NCBI GenBank assembly: GCA_945865535.1
Contig: CAMBDW010000004.1
Location: 1 to 64,000 of the forward strand
Origin: Chryseobacterium gleum
Lineage (GTDB): Bacteria > Bacteroidota > Bacteroidia > Flavobacteriales > BACL11
DNA length: 64,000 nucleotides
Direction of reading: 5' to 3'
Every line of letters starts with the position of its first letter. Positions within the stretch are counted from its first letter, which is position 1. The notes beneath the pieces were generated by a model that worked only from the letters and a program-made list of their open reading frames with translations, was not told the origin of the DNA and did not search any database. The translations under genes were made by a program, and so were the position numbers. Positions 35,914 through 44,529 of this stretch are shown here, piece after piece.

Positions 35914-37587
35914 TTATTCAATAATTACTTTTTTCTCTACTGTTCCATCATTATAGATGTAAAAGAGAAGTTGGTTAGTGGCTTTTGTTTCTCTACCTAA
36001 GAGGTCTGTTACTTTAAGCAGTTCTTTGTTGGTAGTTTGTTCTTGTATTGCAGAAGGGTTACAGTTATTACTGAAGTAGTGTTGTGAGTCAAAACCAAAA
36101 TAATTAGAGCTTGTCCAATTAAAAGTACTAAAAGCATCATCATCTACATCTATACAATATAGATTAGGGTTTGAAGAAGCATAAAAATATTGAAAGTTAG
36201 TATTATTCCCATTTCTTACATCTAAGCTGCTGAGTTGATTATCATCACACATCAAACGAATTAAAGCAGTATTTTGACTTAGATTAAGGCTGGTGAGTTG
36301 ATTATTCCAACAATCCAAATTAGTTAAAGCAGTATTTTGACTTACATTAAGGCTGGTGAGTTGATTCAAATCACAAGACAAAATAGTTAAAACAGTATTT
36401 TGACTTATATCAAGGCTGGTGAGGTGATTATCAGCACACACCAAAGTATCTAAAGCAGTATTTTGACTTACATCCAAGCTGCTGAGTTGATTATCACTAC
36501 AATCCAAATAAGTTAAAGCAGTATTTTGACTTACATCTAAGCTGGTGAGTTGATTATACCAACACCACAAAGTAGTTAAAGCAGTAGCACCACTTACATT
36601 AAGGCTGCTGAGTTGATTATTTCCACAATACAATTTAGCTAAAAAACTATTTTGACTTAAATCCAAGCTAGTAAATTGATTACTAGTACAATACAAATTA
36701 GTTAAAGCAGTATTTTGACTTACATCTAAGCTGGTGAGTTGATTAGATTCACAATCCAAATAAGTTAAAGCAGTATTTTGACTTACATCCAAGCTGCTGA
36801 GTTGATTCCCACTACAATTCAAAGTAGTTAATGTAGTAAAATCTTCTATTCCTGTTAAGTCGGCAATACTTTGATTATTTACATTTAAATAGGTAGCGGT
36901 ATTAATATTAGCTGTTGATACAGAGTCGTTAAGCCAAATACCATCTCCCATTCCATTTATCTCTAAATAGGATTCAAAGTTATTGTCTGGCACATAGGTA
37001 GTTGGTCCAGTTGGAACTCCACAATTTGCTAAACAAGCATTTTGATTCCAATATTGTCCGCTTCCATCTCCTGGGTCTACACAGTTTCCATTAATACAAT
37101 TCCAAGTTGTAGTTGTTGTCCCAAAAATCTCTAGATAATAATAAAAAACATCATTTTGTGTCGTTGTTCCAATAAATGGAACATTACTCAAATATGTTGT
37201 TGTTTCAAATATTATTTGATGCAATCCTACTTCAGAAGATGTTGGAGCAGCTGAAGAAAGTGCAGCACATTTAATAGTACCTCCAGGAAAAGAGCAACTA
37301 GTAGGGTCACAAGAGTAAGCGAAACTAGCAGGAAGTCCTATAACATTAGTTAAATTAATACTATCAATAGTTACCGGAAGCATTTGCCCAAACACATCAA
37401 CCACTGTATCAGTAGGTGTAATTATTGTAATATTTTGATTATAGGCTAGCCCAACATATGCAGGTAAAAGCCCAGTAGCACTATCAGGATAAATACCTGC
37501 AGCTGTATATTGAGGGTCCGGAGTGCATTGAGCATTTGCAAAAAAAACCGAAAATGCAAAAGTTAAAATAAGTAGTAGTTTTTTCAT
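35914..37587 (-). CDS. Secreted leucine-rich-repeat protein with T9SS tail
   Basis: An exported cell-surface or secreted protein of 557 residues. It has a clear signal peptide (KKLLLILTFAFSVFFANAQ), a unique N-terminal region (about 21-195) with a short cysteine-rich element around CVDPGDGSGQYW, a cap (VPDNNFESYLEINGMGDG), ten 21-residue leucine-rich repeats (about 251-461) and a C-terminal tail (about 520-557) with LLKVTDLLGRET and LLFYIYNDGTVEKK, a type A T9SS sorting-signal pattern. Each repeat carries one cysteine at the same place, as in internalin J. It sits inside the paa run, 19 bases after a small lipoprotein gene and one base before paaZ, so it is probably cotranscribed with catabolic genes. 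Role unknown. Confidence 0.85.
   Translation of the reverse strand: MKKLLLILTFAFSVFFANAQCTPDPQYTAAGIYPDSATGLLPAYVGLAYNQNITIITPTDTVVDVFGQMLPVTIDSINLTNVIGLPASFAYSCDPTSCSFPGGTIKCAALSSAAPTSSEVGLHQIIFETTTYLSNVPFIGTTTQNDVFYYYLEIFGTTTTTWNCINGNCVDPGDGSGQYWNQNACLANCGVPTGPTTYVPDNNFESYLEINGMGDGIWLNDSVSTANINTATYLNVNNQSIADLTGIEDFTTLTTLNCSGNQLSSLDVSQNTALTYLDCESNQLTSLDVSQNTALTNLYCTSNQFTSLDLSQNSFLAKLYCGNNQLSSLNVSGATALTTLWCWYNQLTSLDVSQNTALTYLDCSDNQLSSLDVSQNTALDTLVCADNHLTSLDISQNTVLTILSCDLNQLTSLNVSQNTALTNLDCWNNQLTSLNLSQNTALIRLMCDDNQLSSLDVRNGNNTNFQYFYASSNPNLYCIDVDDDAFSTFNWTSSNYFGFDSQHYFSNNCNPSAIQEQTTNKELLKVTDLLGRETKATNQLLFYIYNDGTVEKKVIIE
36205..36837 (-). repeat. Ten 63-base LRR-coding repeats
   Basis: Consecutive units of 63 bases encode variants of LTSLDVSQNTALTYLDCSDN. 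Cysteines fall at residues 258, 279, 300, 321, 342, 363, 384, 405, 426 and 447, exactly 21 apart. Units differ by many single bases, so expansion is not very recent, but several share long stretches that would permit recombination. Confidence 0.9.
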
Positions 37588-37606
37588 AATGTTTTTTATT
37601 GTTAAT

Positions 37607-37717
37607 CTATTGTTTTAAAGTTAAATTTTCTTTCAAACCATCACATCCTTTTTTCTTTGTAATGCAAGAGCTAAATAGCAAAGGCAAAGCAAGTAATACA
37701 AGTAGTAGTTTTTTCAT
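37607..37717 (-). CDS. Small predicted lipoprotein (36 residues)
   Basis: The ATG at 37717 follows the paaY stop by one base and the TAG lies 19 bases before the LRR gene start. The product is a signal peptide with a lipobox (LLFSSC, Cys18) followed by only 18 more residues (TKKKGCDGLKEN and a short end). The tight spacing favours a real, translationally coupled gene. Its first 18 bases are identical to those of the LRR gene, ATGAAAAAACTACTACTT, so the two starts may derive from one another. Function unknown; such peptides can be short membrane-anchored accessory lipoproteins or remnants. Confidence 0.6.
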   Translation of the reverse strand: MKKLLLVLLALPLLFSSCITKKKGCDGLKENLTLKQ

Positions 37718-37718
37718 A

Positions 37719-38312
37719 TTATTTTATTTTTTTCCAAGTTTCAAAAGTTATTTTTTGTTTTTCCTTTCTGTTTTTTTCAATTTTAGAAAGTGGGGTGCAC
37801 TGCTTCATTAAAGTTTTACATTCTTTGGGTAATTGCTGATACAACTGAGTTCCTTTACTTTTCCAGTTTATCATATCATCAGAAACATCCCCTTTTATTT
37901 GAGCAGGATTGCCCACCACAATCTTCCTGCTAGGAATCTGCATTTCTGCTTTTACAAAACATAAAGCCCCAACAATACACTCATCCCCAACATTGGCATC
38001 ATCCATTACTACCGCATTCATCCCAATCATAGCATTTTTACCAATATTTGCTCCATGAATAATGGCACCATGGCCAATATGAGCATTTTCCTGTAATATC
38101 ACATCTTTTCCAGGAAAAATATGAATAATACAATTGTCCTGAACATTGCAACCATCTTTAATAGTAATTTGTCCCCAATCTCCTCTAAGTGATGCTCCAG
38201 GACCAATATATACATTTTTTCCGATAATTACATTGCCAATAATGGTTGCCTCCTTATGTACAAAAGCACTAGGATCGATAACTGGTTTATATCCGTTAAA
38301 TTGATAAATCAT
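37719..38312 (-). CDS. paaY: PaaY-like hexapeptide-repeat protein (gamma-carbonic anhydrase fold)
   Basis: Left-handed beta-helix protein; PaaY acts as a thioesterase or accessory protein in the phenylacetate pathway. Hexapeptide turns such as ATIIGNVIIGKNVYIGPGA cover residues 20-125, and candidate metal histidines are His64, His81 and His86 (IIHIF, HIGHGAIIHG). A helical C-terminal tail follows. 197 residues matches PaaY. It overlaps paaJ by one base. Confidence 0.85.
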   Translation of the reverse strand: MIYQFNGYKPVIDPSAFVHKEATIIGNVIIGKNVYIGPGASLRGDWGQITIKDGCNVQDNCIIHIFPGKDVILQENAHIGHGAIIHGANIGKNAMIGMNAVVMDDANVGDECIVGALCFVKAEMQIPSRKIVVGNPAQIKGDVSDDMINWKSKGTQLYQQLPKECKTLMKQCTPLSKIEKNRKEKQKITFETWKKIK

Positions 38313-39514
38313 TACACGCTTTCAATTATAGTTGCATAGCCTTGCCCAACACCTATACACATAGTTACTAAGGCATATTTTTTATGTTGCTTTTGAAGTT
38401 CAATAGCAGCAGTTTGTAAAATTCTTGTTCCACTTACCCCAAGTGGATGCCCAAGAGCAATTGCTCCACCATTTGGGTTAATTCTTGGGTCGTTATCTTC
38501 AAGTCCCCATTCTCGGATGCAAGCCAGGGCTTGAGCTGAAAAAGCTTCATTTAATTCAATAACATCCATATCTTTCATTTTTAATCCTGCTTTTTCAAGT
38601 GCTTTGTTAGCTGCTTTTACAGGTCCTATGCCCATAATTCTTGGCTCCACACCTACAACTGCTGAGCTTATAATTTTTGCAATAGGAGTGAGGTTGTTTT
38701 CTTTTACCCCTTTGTCAGATGCTAATAACATTGCAGCAGCTCCATCATTAAGGCCTGAGGCATTTCCTGCAGTAACAGTACCTGCTTCTGTTTTAAATGC
38801 TGGGCGTAATTTGGCTAGAACTTCTAATGAAGTATTCCCTTTTATAAACTCATCCTGATTGAAAATAATTGGATCGCCTTTTCTTTGAGGAATTTCTACA
38901 GCAACAATCTCACTATTAAATCTTCCTTCACTTTGTGCTTTAGCAGCTTTCATTTGTGAATGGTAAGCAAACATATCTTGATCCTCACGAGAGATATTGT
39001 ATTTTTCTGCTAAATTCTCAGCCGTATTCCCCATCCCCTCAACTCCATAAAGAGCCTTCATTTTTGGGTTTATGAATCTCCAACCAAAAGAGGAATCATA
39101 CATCTGCATATCTCTAGCAAAAGGTTTAGAGGCTTTTGAGATTACCCAAGGTCCTCTTGTCATGTTTTCAACACCACCAGCTATAAATAAATCGCCATCA
39201 CCAGCTGCAATAGCTCTATGAGCATGTATAACTGCCGACATTCCTGAAGCACATAAGCGGTTAACGGTTTCTCCAGGTACTGAAAATGGTAAGCCAGCCA
39301 GTAGTAAAGACATACGAGCTACATTTCGGTTATCTTCTCCAGCTTGATTGGCACAGCCCAAAATTACATCATCAATTTTAGAAGCATCAATTCCTGTTCT
39401 TTTTAAAAGTTCTTTTATTGGAATTGCTCCTAAATCATCAGCTCGTACATCTTTTAGGCTGCCACCAAAATTACCAATTGGAGTTCGAATTGCATCTATT
39501 ATGTATGTACTCAT
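38312..39514 (-). CDS. paaJ: 3-oxoadipyl-CoA / 3-oxo-5,6-dehydrosuberyl-CoA thiolase
   Basis: Thiolase that carries out the two CoA-dependent cleavages at the end of phenylacetate breakdown. Catalytic residues are Cys88 (NRLCASGMSAV), His356 (ALGHPLGVSG) and Cys386 (TMCIGVGQG). CIGVGQG, rather than CNGGG, and the GGVENMTRGPWVI block are typical of PaaJ/PcaF. 400 residues is normal. Located between paaY and the haem/copper T9SS cargo gene. Confidence 0.9.
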   Translation of the reverse strand: MSTYIIDAIRTPIGNFGGSLKDVRADDLGAIPIKELLKRTGIDASKIDDVILGCANQAGEDNRNVARMSLLLAGLPFSVPGETVNRLCASGMSAVIHAHRAIAAGDGDLFIAGGVENMTRGPWVISKASKPFARDMQMYDSSFGWRFINPKMKALYGVEGMGNTAENLAEKYNISREDQDMFAYHSQMKAAKAQSEGRFNSEIVAVEIPQRKGDPIIFNQDEFIKGNTSLEVLAKLRPAFKTEAGTVTAGNASGLNDGAAAMLLASDKGVKENNLTPIAKIISSAVVGVEPRIMGIGPVKAANKALEKAGLKMKDMDVIELNEAFSAQALACIREWGLEDNDPRINPNGGAIALGHPLGVSGTRILQTAAIELQKQHKKYALVTMCIGVGQGYATIIESV

Positions 39515-39516
39515 AA

Positions 39517-40899
39517 TTATTCTATGGTTAGTCTTTTTTCTACTGTGCCATCATCATAAATGTACAATAGAGGTGTATTTTTTTTGTAGTACACTTCTTT
39601 ACCAGTAACATCTGATATTTTAAGCAGCTTTTTTCTTGATGAATTTACTATAACTGAATTGGTGTTTGTAGCAATTGATGGAGTTTCAATGGAGATATTC
39701 TCATCACCAAATTGGTATGGAAGATATTGAAAACCAACAATAAACATCTCATTTGTGGTGTTGAATCCTGATTGTACCATCAAAGGAGTATTGTTATCAT
39801 AATTTCCTTTAGCGTATATCATACTTCCAGATGGTATTTTAATAAATTTCTCAAATAAATAAGTTCCTTGCCACTCAAAATCCCAATGATTTATTTTTAT
39901 TAAATTTATGGTGTCATTGGTAGGTGTAACTGCATAACAAATTATGTCTTTTCCTAAAAGGTGCATGTGTGGAAATACTGACATCAAAGAAACATCTACT
40001 GGTATTGGGCCATAAGAACCTGTAATTTCTGTAATCTGATTTGGAGGTAAATAAAATGGTGGTCCAAACAAACCTTCATTAATTAAAAAATCACTTGAAA
40101 TTTCTCTAATTACTGTGCTTTGAGGATAAAAATAGAATCTAACTTTAGTACTGTCTAACTGTCCAAGACTTCCTTCAGGGTAATGCATTGCAAGTGAAAC
40201 GCTACTGTTTGCAGGTAATTCTACTCCAAAAGAATTATTAGCAAGATTAGGAAAAATTAATGGCAATGCTCCAGGTGCATAAGTATAAATCATATCTCCT
40301 TGCGGACCCATACAGTTAGCTGTGGTGATAATTGAAGAATTTGGAAATAGATCTATTGAAACTAATACATGATGTACGGTCTGCAAATTTCCTGGAATGA
40401 CTTCAATAGCTCTTAATTTTCGGGTTTGTAATAAACCAGTTGGAATTGAGAAACATACATAATCATCTGAGTTTGTAGTTGCTGTACTTGCGTATGTGGG
40501 CATTTGTAACTCTAAATCAGGCGTTCCAAATGGTGAGGTATTAGAAAATGTTGGCATTGTTGGTAATAATGCAGTATTTCCAAGTGGAGAGCCATTTGAG
40601 ATCCAATCGATAATTGTGGTGATTTCACTTAAACTTAAGGTATTCTGGTAGGCATAATTTTGATATAATGTGTCTGGAGGCCATGGTGGCATTTCTCCAG
40701 TACTTGTGACATGCTGTATCATCCCTACATTAGAGACTGTATTAGCATATGTTTCTAGTGATAAAGTAGCTATTCCTCCATTGTGATGGCATTTTAGGCA
40801 CTTATTATAGATTATTGGGGCAACATGTTCGGAATAATTAGGGTTCTGTCCTAATCCGATAAATGGAATCAAAAGTAAAATAAGTAATTTTTTTATCAT
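39517..40899 (-). CDS. Exported haem c / copper type II monooxygenase-like protein with T9SS tail
   Basis: An exported redox protein of 460 residues. After a signal peptide (IKKLLILLLIPFIGLGQ) comes a one-haem cytochrome c-like segment with CLKCH (Cys34, Cys37, His38) and a candidate axial Met70 in TGEMPPW. The larger part resembles copper type II ascorbate-dependent (PHM-like) monooxygenases: VHHVLV (His176, His177), AMHY (His239) and PHMHLLG (His311, His313). The end (LLKISDVTGKEV, then LYIYDDGTVEKR) is a T9SS sorting tail nearly matching that of the LRR protein. I chose ATG 40899, because an in-frame GTG 30 bases upstream overlaps paaI and precedes the signal peptide. It is embedded between paaI and paaJ. 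Confidence 0.75.
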   Translation of the reverse strand: MIKKLLILLLIPFIGLGQNPNYSEHVAPIIYNKCLKCHHNGGIATLSLETYANTVSNVGMIQHVTSTGEMPPWPPDTLYQNYAYQNTLSLSEITTIIDWISNGSPLGNTALLPTMPTFSNTSPFGTPDLELQMPTYASTATTNSDDYVCFSIPTGLLQTRKLRAIEVIPGNLQTVHHVLVSIDLFPNSSIITTANCMGPQGDMIYTYAPGALPLIFPNLANNSFGVELPANSSVSLAMHYPEGSLGQLDSTKVRFYFYPQSTVIREISSDFLINEGLFGPPFYLPPNQITEITGSYGPIPVDVSLMSVFPHMHLLGKDIICYAVTPTNDTINLIKINHWDFEWQGTYLFEKFIKIPSGSMIYAKGNYDNNTPLMVQSGFNTTNEMFIVGFQYLPYQFGDENISIETPSIATNTNSVIVNSSRKKLLKISDVTGKEVYYKKNTPLLYIYDDGTVEKRLTIE

Positions 40900-40910
40900 T
40901 GTTTTTGTTT

Positions 40911-41330
40911 TTAGTTGTTTGGAAACCACTCCTTTTTAGTTCGGTAAACTTTACCTTTAAAATGAGCAACTTCTATATTATCTTGGTTGGTTATGTTAAT
41001 GTTATAAATTGCAGATTTATCATTTTTACTTACTTCTTGGGTTTCTGCAATTAGGGTATCTCCACTCATTACCTTTTTGGTATGCGCAATGGAAGTTTCA
41101 ACAGATAAAGACTGAATACCATCTGAATTTGCAGCAAATGCTAATGCACTATCTGCTAGAGAATAAGAAATGCCACCATGGGCAATATCAAAGCCATTGG
41201 TCATTTCTTTTCTTACAGTCATTTTTAATTTGCAATATCCCTGAGTAATTTCCAAAATTTCTATGCCTAGCCATTGGCTAAAAGCATCTCCAGTTATCAT
41301 TTTTTCCACTACTTTTCTTGCCAATTCCAT
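40911..41330 (-). CDS. paaI: Phenylacetyl-CoA pathway thioesterase PaaI
   Basis: Hotdog-fold thioesterase that releases CoA from dead-end ring-hydroxylated intermediates. The catalytic block NGFDIAHGGISYSLADSALA (about residues 47-66) and VETSIAHTKKVMSGD are as expected. 139 residues is normal. It overlaps paaH by one base. Confidence 0.92.
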   Translation of the reverse strand: MELARKVVEKMITGDAFSQWLGIEILEITQGYCKLKMTVRKEMTNGFDIAHGGISYSLADSALAFAANSDGIQSLSVETSIAHTKKVMSGDTLIAETQEVSKNDKSAIYNINITNQDNIEVAHFKGKVYRTKKEWFPNN

Positions 41331-42481
41331 TAGTAAAAAGTTTTATTCTCTTTAACCATGTTTTTTAGTAAAGGTGAGGGCCTGTACCTATCCTCCCCAT
41401 ATTCTTTTTGTAAATCTTCCAATTGTTTTAAAACATTATTTATTCCTATTTCATCAGCCCAAGCAAGTAGTCCTTTTGGGTAATTCACACCTTTTGTCAT
41501 GGCTAAATCAATAGCCTCACGGCTTGCAATTTTTAAAAATAATGCATCAGTAGCTTCATTGATCAGCATGGATAAAACTCTCCATAATATTTTTTTCCCT
41601 AATTCCCTGTCTTCATTGGCTTTTGGTAAATTTTCTAATGAGTAATCGTAATATCCTCTACCAGATTTTCTGCCTAAAAATCCTGCCTCCATCATTCTTT
41701 TTTGGGTGAAAGAGGGTTTGTATCTTTGATCAAAATAAAAGCTAGTAAATACAGTTTCTGTTACGGTATAGTTGATGTCATTACCTATATAGTCCATCAA
41801 TTCAAAAGGTCCCATTTTGAATCCTCCAATTTCTTTAAGAGCCCAATCGATTGTTGCGAAATCAGCAATTCCTTCTTCATAAATTCTAAGCGATTCTCCA
41901 TAAAATGGTCGAGCTACTCGATTGACAATAAATCCTGGAGTGTCTTTTACTACAACCGTAACTTTTCCCCAACTATCAATCATAGCTTTGGCAAGCTTTA
42001 GTGTTTCTTCTGCTGTTTGTACAGCAGGTATAATTTCCACAAGTGGCATTAAAGGGGCAGGGTTAAAAAAGTGAATACCAATTACTCTTTCGGCTTTTTT
42101 ACAAGCTGAGCCAATAGATGCAATGGATAGGGAAGAGGTGTTGGATGCGATAATACACTTTTCATCTACTAATTTTTCGATATCTGAAAATAGCTTTTGT
42201 TTTATCTTCAAATCTTCAATAATAGCTTCAATTACTAATCCACTTCCTTTTATATCTTTTAAATCTTTTGAGAAATTAATTCTGGCTAATATTTCAATCT
42301 TTTTAGATTCTGTTATCTTCTCTTTTTCAACTAATCGGTTAAGTATATTTGTAAGTTGCTGCTGGGCATTTTCAATGGCTCCATCAAATGCATCAAAAAG
42401 ACAAACCTCATAGCCATTTGTTGCAGCTATTTGAGCAATTCCTACTCCCATTGTTCCAGCACCAATTACACTTACTTTCAT
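41330..42481 (-). CDS. paaH: 3-hydroxyacyl-CoA dehydrogenase PaaH
   Basis: NAD+-dependent oxidation of 3-hydroxyadipyl-CoA. The Rossmann start VIGAGTMGVGIAQIAA (residues 4-19), NTSSLSIASI, the catalytic histidine in GIHFFNPAPLMPLVEII and TPGFIVNRVARPFYGE are all present. The C-terminal half has RPSP near its end and a second helical domain. 383 residues is longer than a minimal HBDH and fits the PaaH/PaaC group, though shorter than the 480-residue forms. It abuts paaG. Confidence 0.9.
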   Translation of the reverse strand: MKVSVIGAGTMGVGIAQIAATNGYEVCLFDAFDGAIENAQQQLTNILNRLVEKEKITESKKIEILARINFSKDLKDIKGSGLVIEAIIEDLKIKQKLFSDIEKLVDEKCIIASNTSSLSIASIGSACKKAERVIGIHFFNPAPLMPLVEIIPAVQTAEETLKLAKAMIDSWGKVTVVVKDTPGFIVNRVARPFYGESLRIYEEGIADFATIDWALKEIGGFKMGPFELMDYIGNDINYTVTETVFTSFYFDQRYKPSFTQKRMMEAGFLGRKSGRGYYDYSLENLPKANEDRELGKKILWRVLSMLINEATDALFLKIASREAIDLAMTKGVNYPKGLLAWADEIGINNVLKQLEDLQKEYGEDRYRPSPLLKNMVKENKTFY

Positions 42482-43252
42482 TTATTCCCCTTTAAAGTTT
42501 GGTTTTCTTTTTTCAAAGAAGGCTGTTGTTCCTTCTTTAAAATCACTAGTTTTTCCTGCAATAGTTTGGCATTTTTCTTCCATTTCCATTTGTTCTTCAA
42601 AATTATTGGTGTAAGATGCATTTAATAATCTTTTGGTAAGTCCTAATCCTTTGGTTGGCATTTTGGCTAGTTTACTTACTAATTTCCAACTTTCCACTTC
42701 AAAAGTTTCATCTGAAAATATTCGGTATATCATACCCATTTCCATTGCAGCAGTAGCTGAAACTGGATCAGCAGTCATCATTAGAGCAGTAGCTCTTTGC
42801 ATGCCTACTAATCTTGGTAGAAAGAAAGTTCCTCCACTATCAGGTATTAAGCCTATTTTACTAAATGCTTGAATGAATGAGGCACTTTGAGTTGCAACAA
42901 CAATATCGCAACAAAGGGCAATACTTGCTCCAGCTCCAGCAGCAACTCCATTTACAGCAGCTACAACAGGCTTTTCAATATTTCTTATCTTTCGGATGAT
43001 GGGATTGTAGTGTTCCAAAATAATTTGTGTTAAACTAGGTCCATTTGGATCCGTTGCTTCTACTAGATCTTGACCAGCACAAAAGGCCTTTCCATTTGAA
43101 GTAATTAAAATAGCCCTCACTTCATTATTTTCATTGCATTTATCTAGTGCTTCTTGCAATTGTAGAGCCATTTCTCTTACAAAAGAATGGTATTTATCGG
43201 GTCGATTTAAGGTAATTTTTCCTACACCAGCTATGATTTCGTATTGTATCAT
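42482..43252 (-). CDS. paaG: 1,2-epoxyphenylacetyl-CoA isomerase PaaG
   Basis: Crotonase-fold enzyme that turns ring-1,2-epoxyphenylacetyl-CoA into oxepin-CoA. The match to PaaG is specific: AFCAGQDLVEA (residues 57-66), NGVAAGAGASIALCCDIVVA (101-120) with no hydratase Glu, and FSKIGLIPDSGGTFFLPRL with the PaaG catalytic Asp (Asp138). 256 residues is normal. An 89-base gap separates it from paaD and may hold a secondary promoter: TATTTTAG on this strand, one mismatch from TAnnTTTG, ends 20 bases before the ATG. Confidence 0.92.
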   Translation of the reverse strand: MIQYEIIAGVGKITLNRPDKYHSFVREMALQLQEALDKCNENNEVRAILITSNGKAFCAGQDLVEATDPNGPSLTQIILEHYNPIIRKIRNIEKPVVAAVNGVAAGAGASIALCCDIVVATQSASFIQAFSKIGLIPDSGGTFFLPRLVGMQRATALMMTADPVSATAAMEMGMIYRIFSDETFEVESWKLVSKLAKMPTKGLGLTKRLLNASYTNNFEEQMEMEEKCQTIAGKTSDFKEGTTAFFEKRKPNFKGE

Positions 43253-43341
43253 CTTAAGATAAGATTAAATGGCTAAAATACTAATTTCTTATTGAACTTA
43301 TATTTATGAGCACAGAAACGAAAAATCAAGAAGTTTTTACT

Positions 43342-43794
43342 CTAGATACATTTAAAATGTTCGAATGGTTCTAAGCAATCAATACATTTGTGAAGTGATT
43401 TACAGGCTGTTGCTCCAAATTCACTTACTAGAGTCGTTTTCTGGGAATTACAAAGTGGGCAAACCACTGTATTTGATGGTGGGGAAATTCCGTATTTTTT
43501 GAGTTTCTCTTTGGTTTCTTCTGTCATCCAATCGGTAGTCCAAGCGGGAGCATAGACAAGTTTTAAGCTAAAATTCAGGATCTCATTTTCTTTAAGACAA
43601 GTTTTTATGTCATCCATAAATGTTTTTACAGCAGGGCAACCTGAATATGTCGGAGTAATTGAAATTTCATAGCAATTATCTGTAAAAGTAATATCACGAA
43701 TAACGCCTAATTCAACTACAGAAATCACTGGAATTTCTGGATCAGGAACGGTGTTTAAAAGTTCCCAGATGTATTTTGTATTACCATTTTGCAT
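43342..43794 (-). CDS. paaD: Phenylacetyl-CoA epoxidase assembly protein PaaD
   Basis: MIP18/DUF59-family protein needed for maturation of the epoxidase. The N-terminal domain has LNTVPDPEIPVISVVELGVI and TPTYSGCPAVKTFMDDI. The C-terminal zinc ribbon is CPLCNSQ followed by ACKSLHKCIDC. 150 residues matches PaaD. It overlaps paaC by 14 bases. Confidence 0.93.
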   Translation of the reverse strand: MQNGNTKYIWELLNTVPDPEIPVISVVELGVIRDITFTDNCYEISITPTYSGCPAVKTFMDDIKTCLKENEILNFSLKLVYAPAWTTDWMTEETKEKLKKYGISPPSNTVVCPLCNSQKTTLVSEFGATACKSLHKCIDCLEPFEHFKCI

Positions 43795-44527
43795 CAGGAT
43801 ATGCTCTTTGCAAAAACTGCATTTCCGCTAATAGAAAACCAAGGTATTCTGTGTGGATTCCCTTTTTACCTCCAGTTGCCATATAACCATCTTCAGGTCG
43901 CTTTAGTTTTGCTTTTTGGAGTGTACTATTTACGATTTCATTCCACGGATTTCTTAACTCAGTATTATTAACCCCAATTCCGTTATTTAGTAGCTCTTTA
44001 TCAATTTCGTCCATCTCAAAAAGTTCGTTAGTAAATTGCCAAATAGTATCTAATGCTTCTTGCACTTTTGTATTTGATTCCTGAGTTCCATCTCCCAAAC
44101 GAATGAGCCAATTTGTAGAATGGCGTAAATGGTATTTTACTTCTTTTAATGATTTTGCCCCTAAAGCTGCTAAGGTTTCATCCTTGCTATTTGAAAGCTC
44201 AGTATAGAATAAAAAACTAAAAACATCATGTAAAAAATTACGAACTGTGGTATTTCCAAAATGACCATTCTCTATTTCTACTATTTGATGATTAAAAAAC
44301 TCTCTTTCATTTCTTAAGAAAGCCAAATCATCAGCTGATCTTACTCCCTCTAATTGAGAAGCATATTCATAAAATCCATTAGCCTGTCCAAATAGATCTA
44401 GTGATATATTTGAGAGTGCTATGTCTTCTTCTAAAGTAGGGCCTTTTGCGCACCATTCACTCATTCTTTGGCCTAAAATTAAGGAACTATCAGCAATACG
44501 CAAAGTGTATGTAAATATAGCGCTCAT
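43781..44527 (-). CDS. paaC: Phenylacetyl-CoA epoxidase structural subunit PaaC
   Basis: Non-catalytic ferritin-like partner of PaaA in the multicomponent epoxidase. Recognisable blocks are SLILGQRMSEWCAKGPTLEE (residues 14-33), ALSNISLDLFGQANGFYEYA and EVKYHLRHSTNWLIRLGDGT. C-terminal HTEYLGFLLAEMQFLQRAYP is typical. 248 residues is normal. Two bases separate it from paaB. Confidence 0.95.
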   Translation of the reverse strand: MSAIFTYTLRIADSSLILGQRMSEWCAKGPTLEEDIALSNISLDLFGQANGFYEYASQLEGVRSADDLAFLRNEREFFNHQIVEIENGHFGNTTVRNFLHDVFSFLFYTELSNSKDETLAALGAKSLKEVKYHLRHSTNWLIRLGDGTQESNTKVQEALDTIWQFTNELFEMDEIDKELLNNGIGVNNTELRNPWNEIVNSTLQKAKLKRPEDGYMATGGKKGIHTEYLGFLLAEMQFLQRAYPDAKW

Positions 44528-44529
44528 TT

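Noticed and set aside
36205-36837. Regular 63-base repeats that could suggest a CRISPR array
   Set aside because: The repeats are coding in one open frame, have no spacer structure, and give a clear leucine-rich repeat protein.
40900-40929. Longer start (GTG 40929) for the haem/copper protein
   Set aside because: It would put ten polar residues before the signal peptide and overlap paaI.
43305-43373. A 22-codon + strand frame starting MSTETKNQEV between paaG and paaD
   Set aside because: It runs antisense into the paaD coding end, has no promoter box, and no neighbour is on that strand; chance is more likely.
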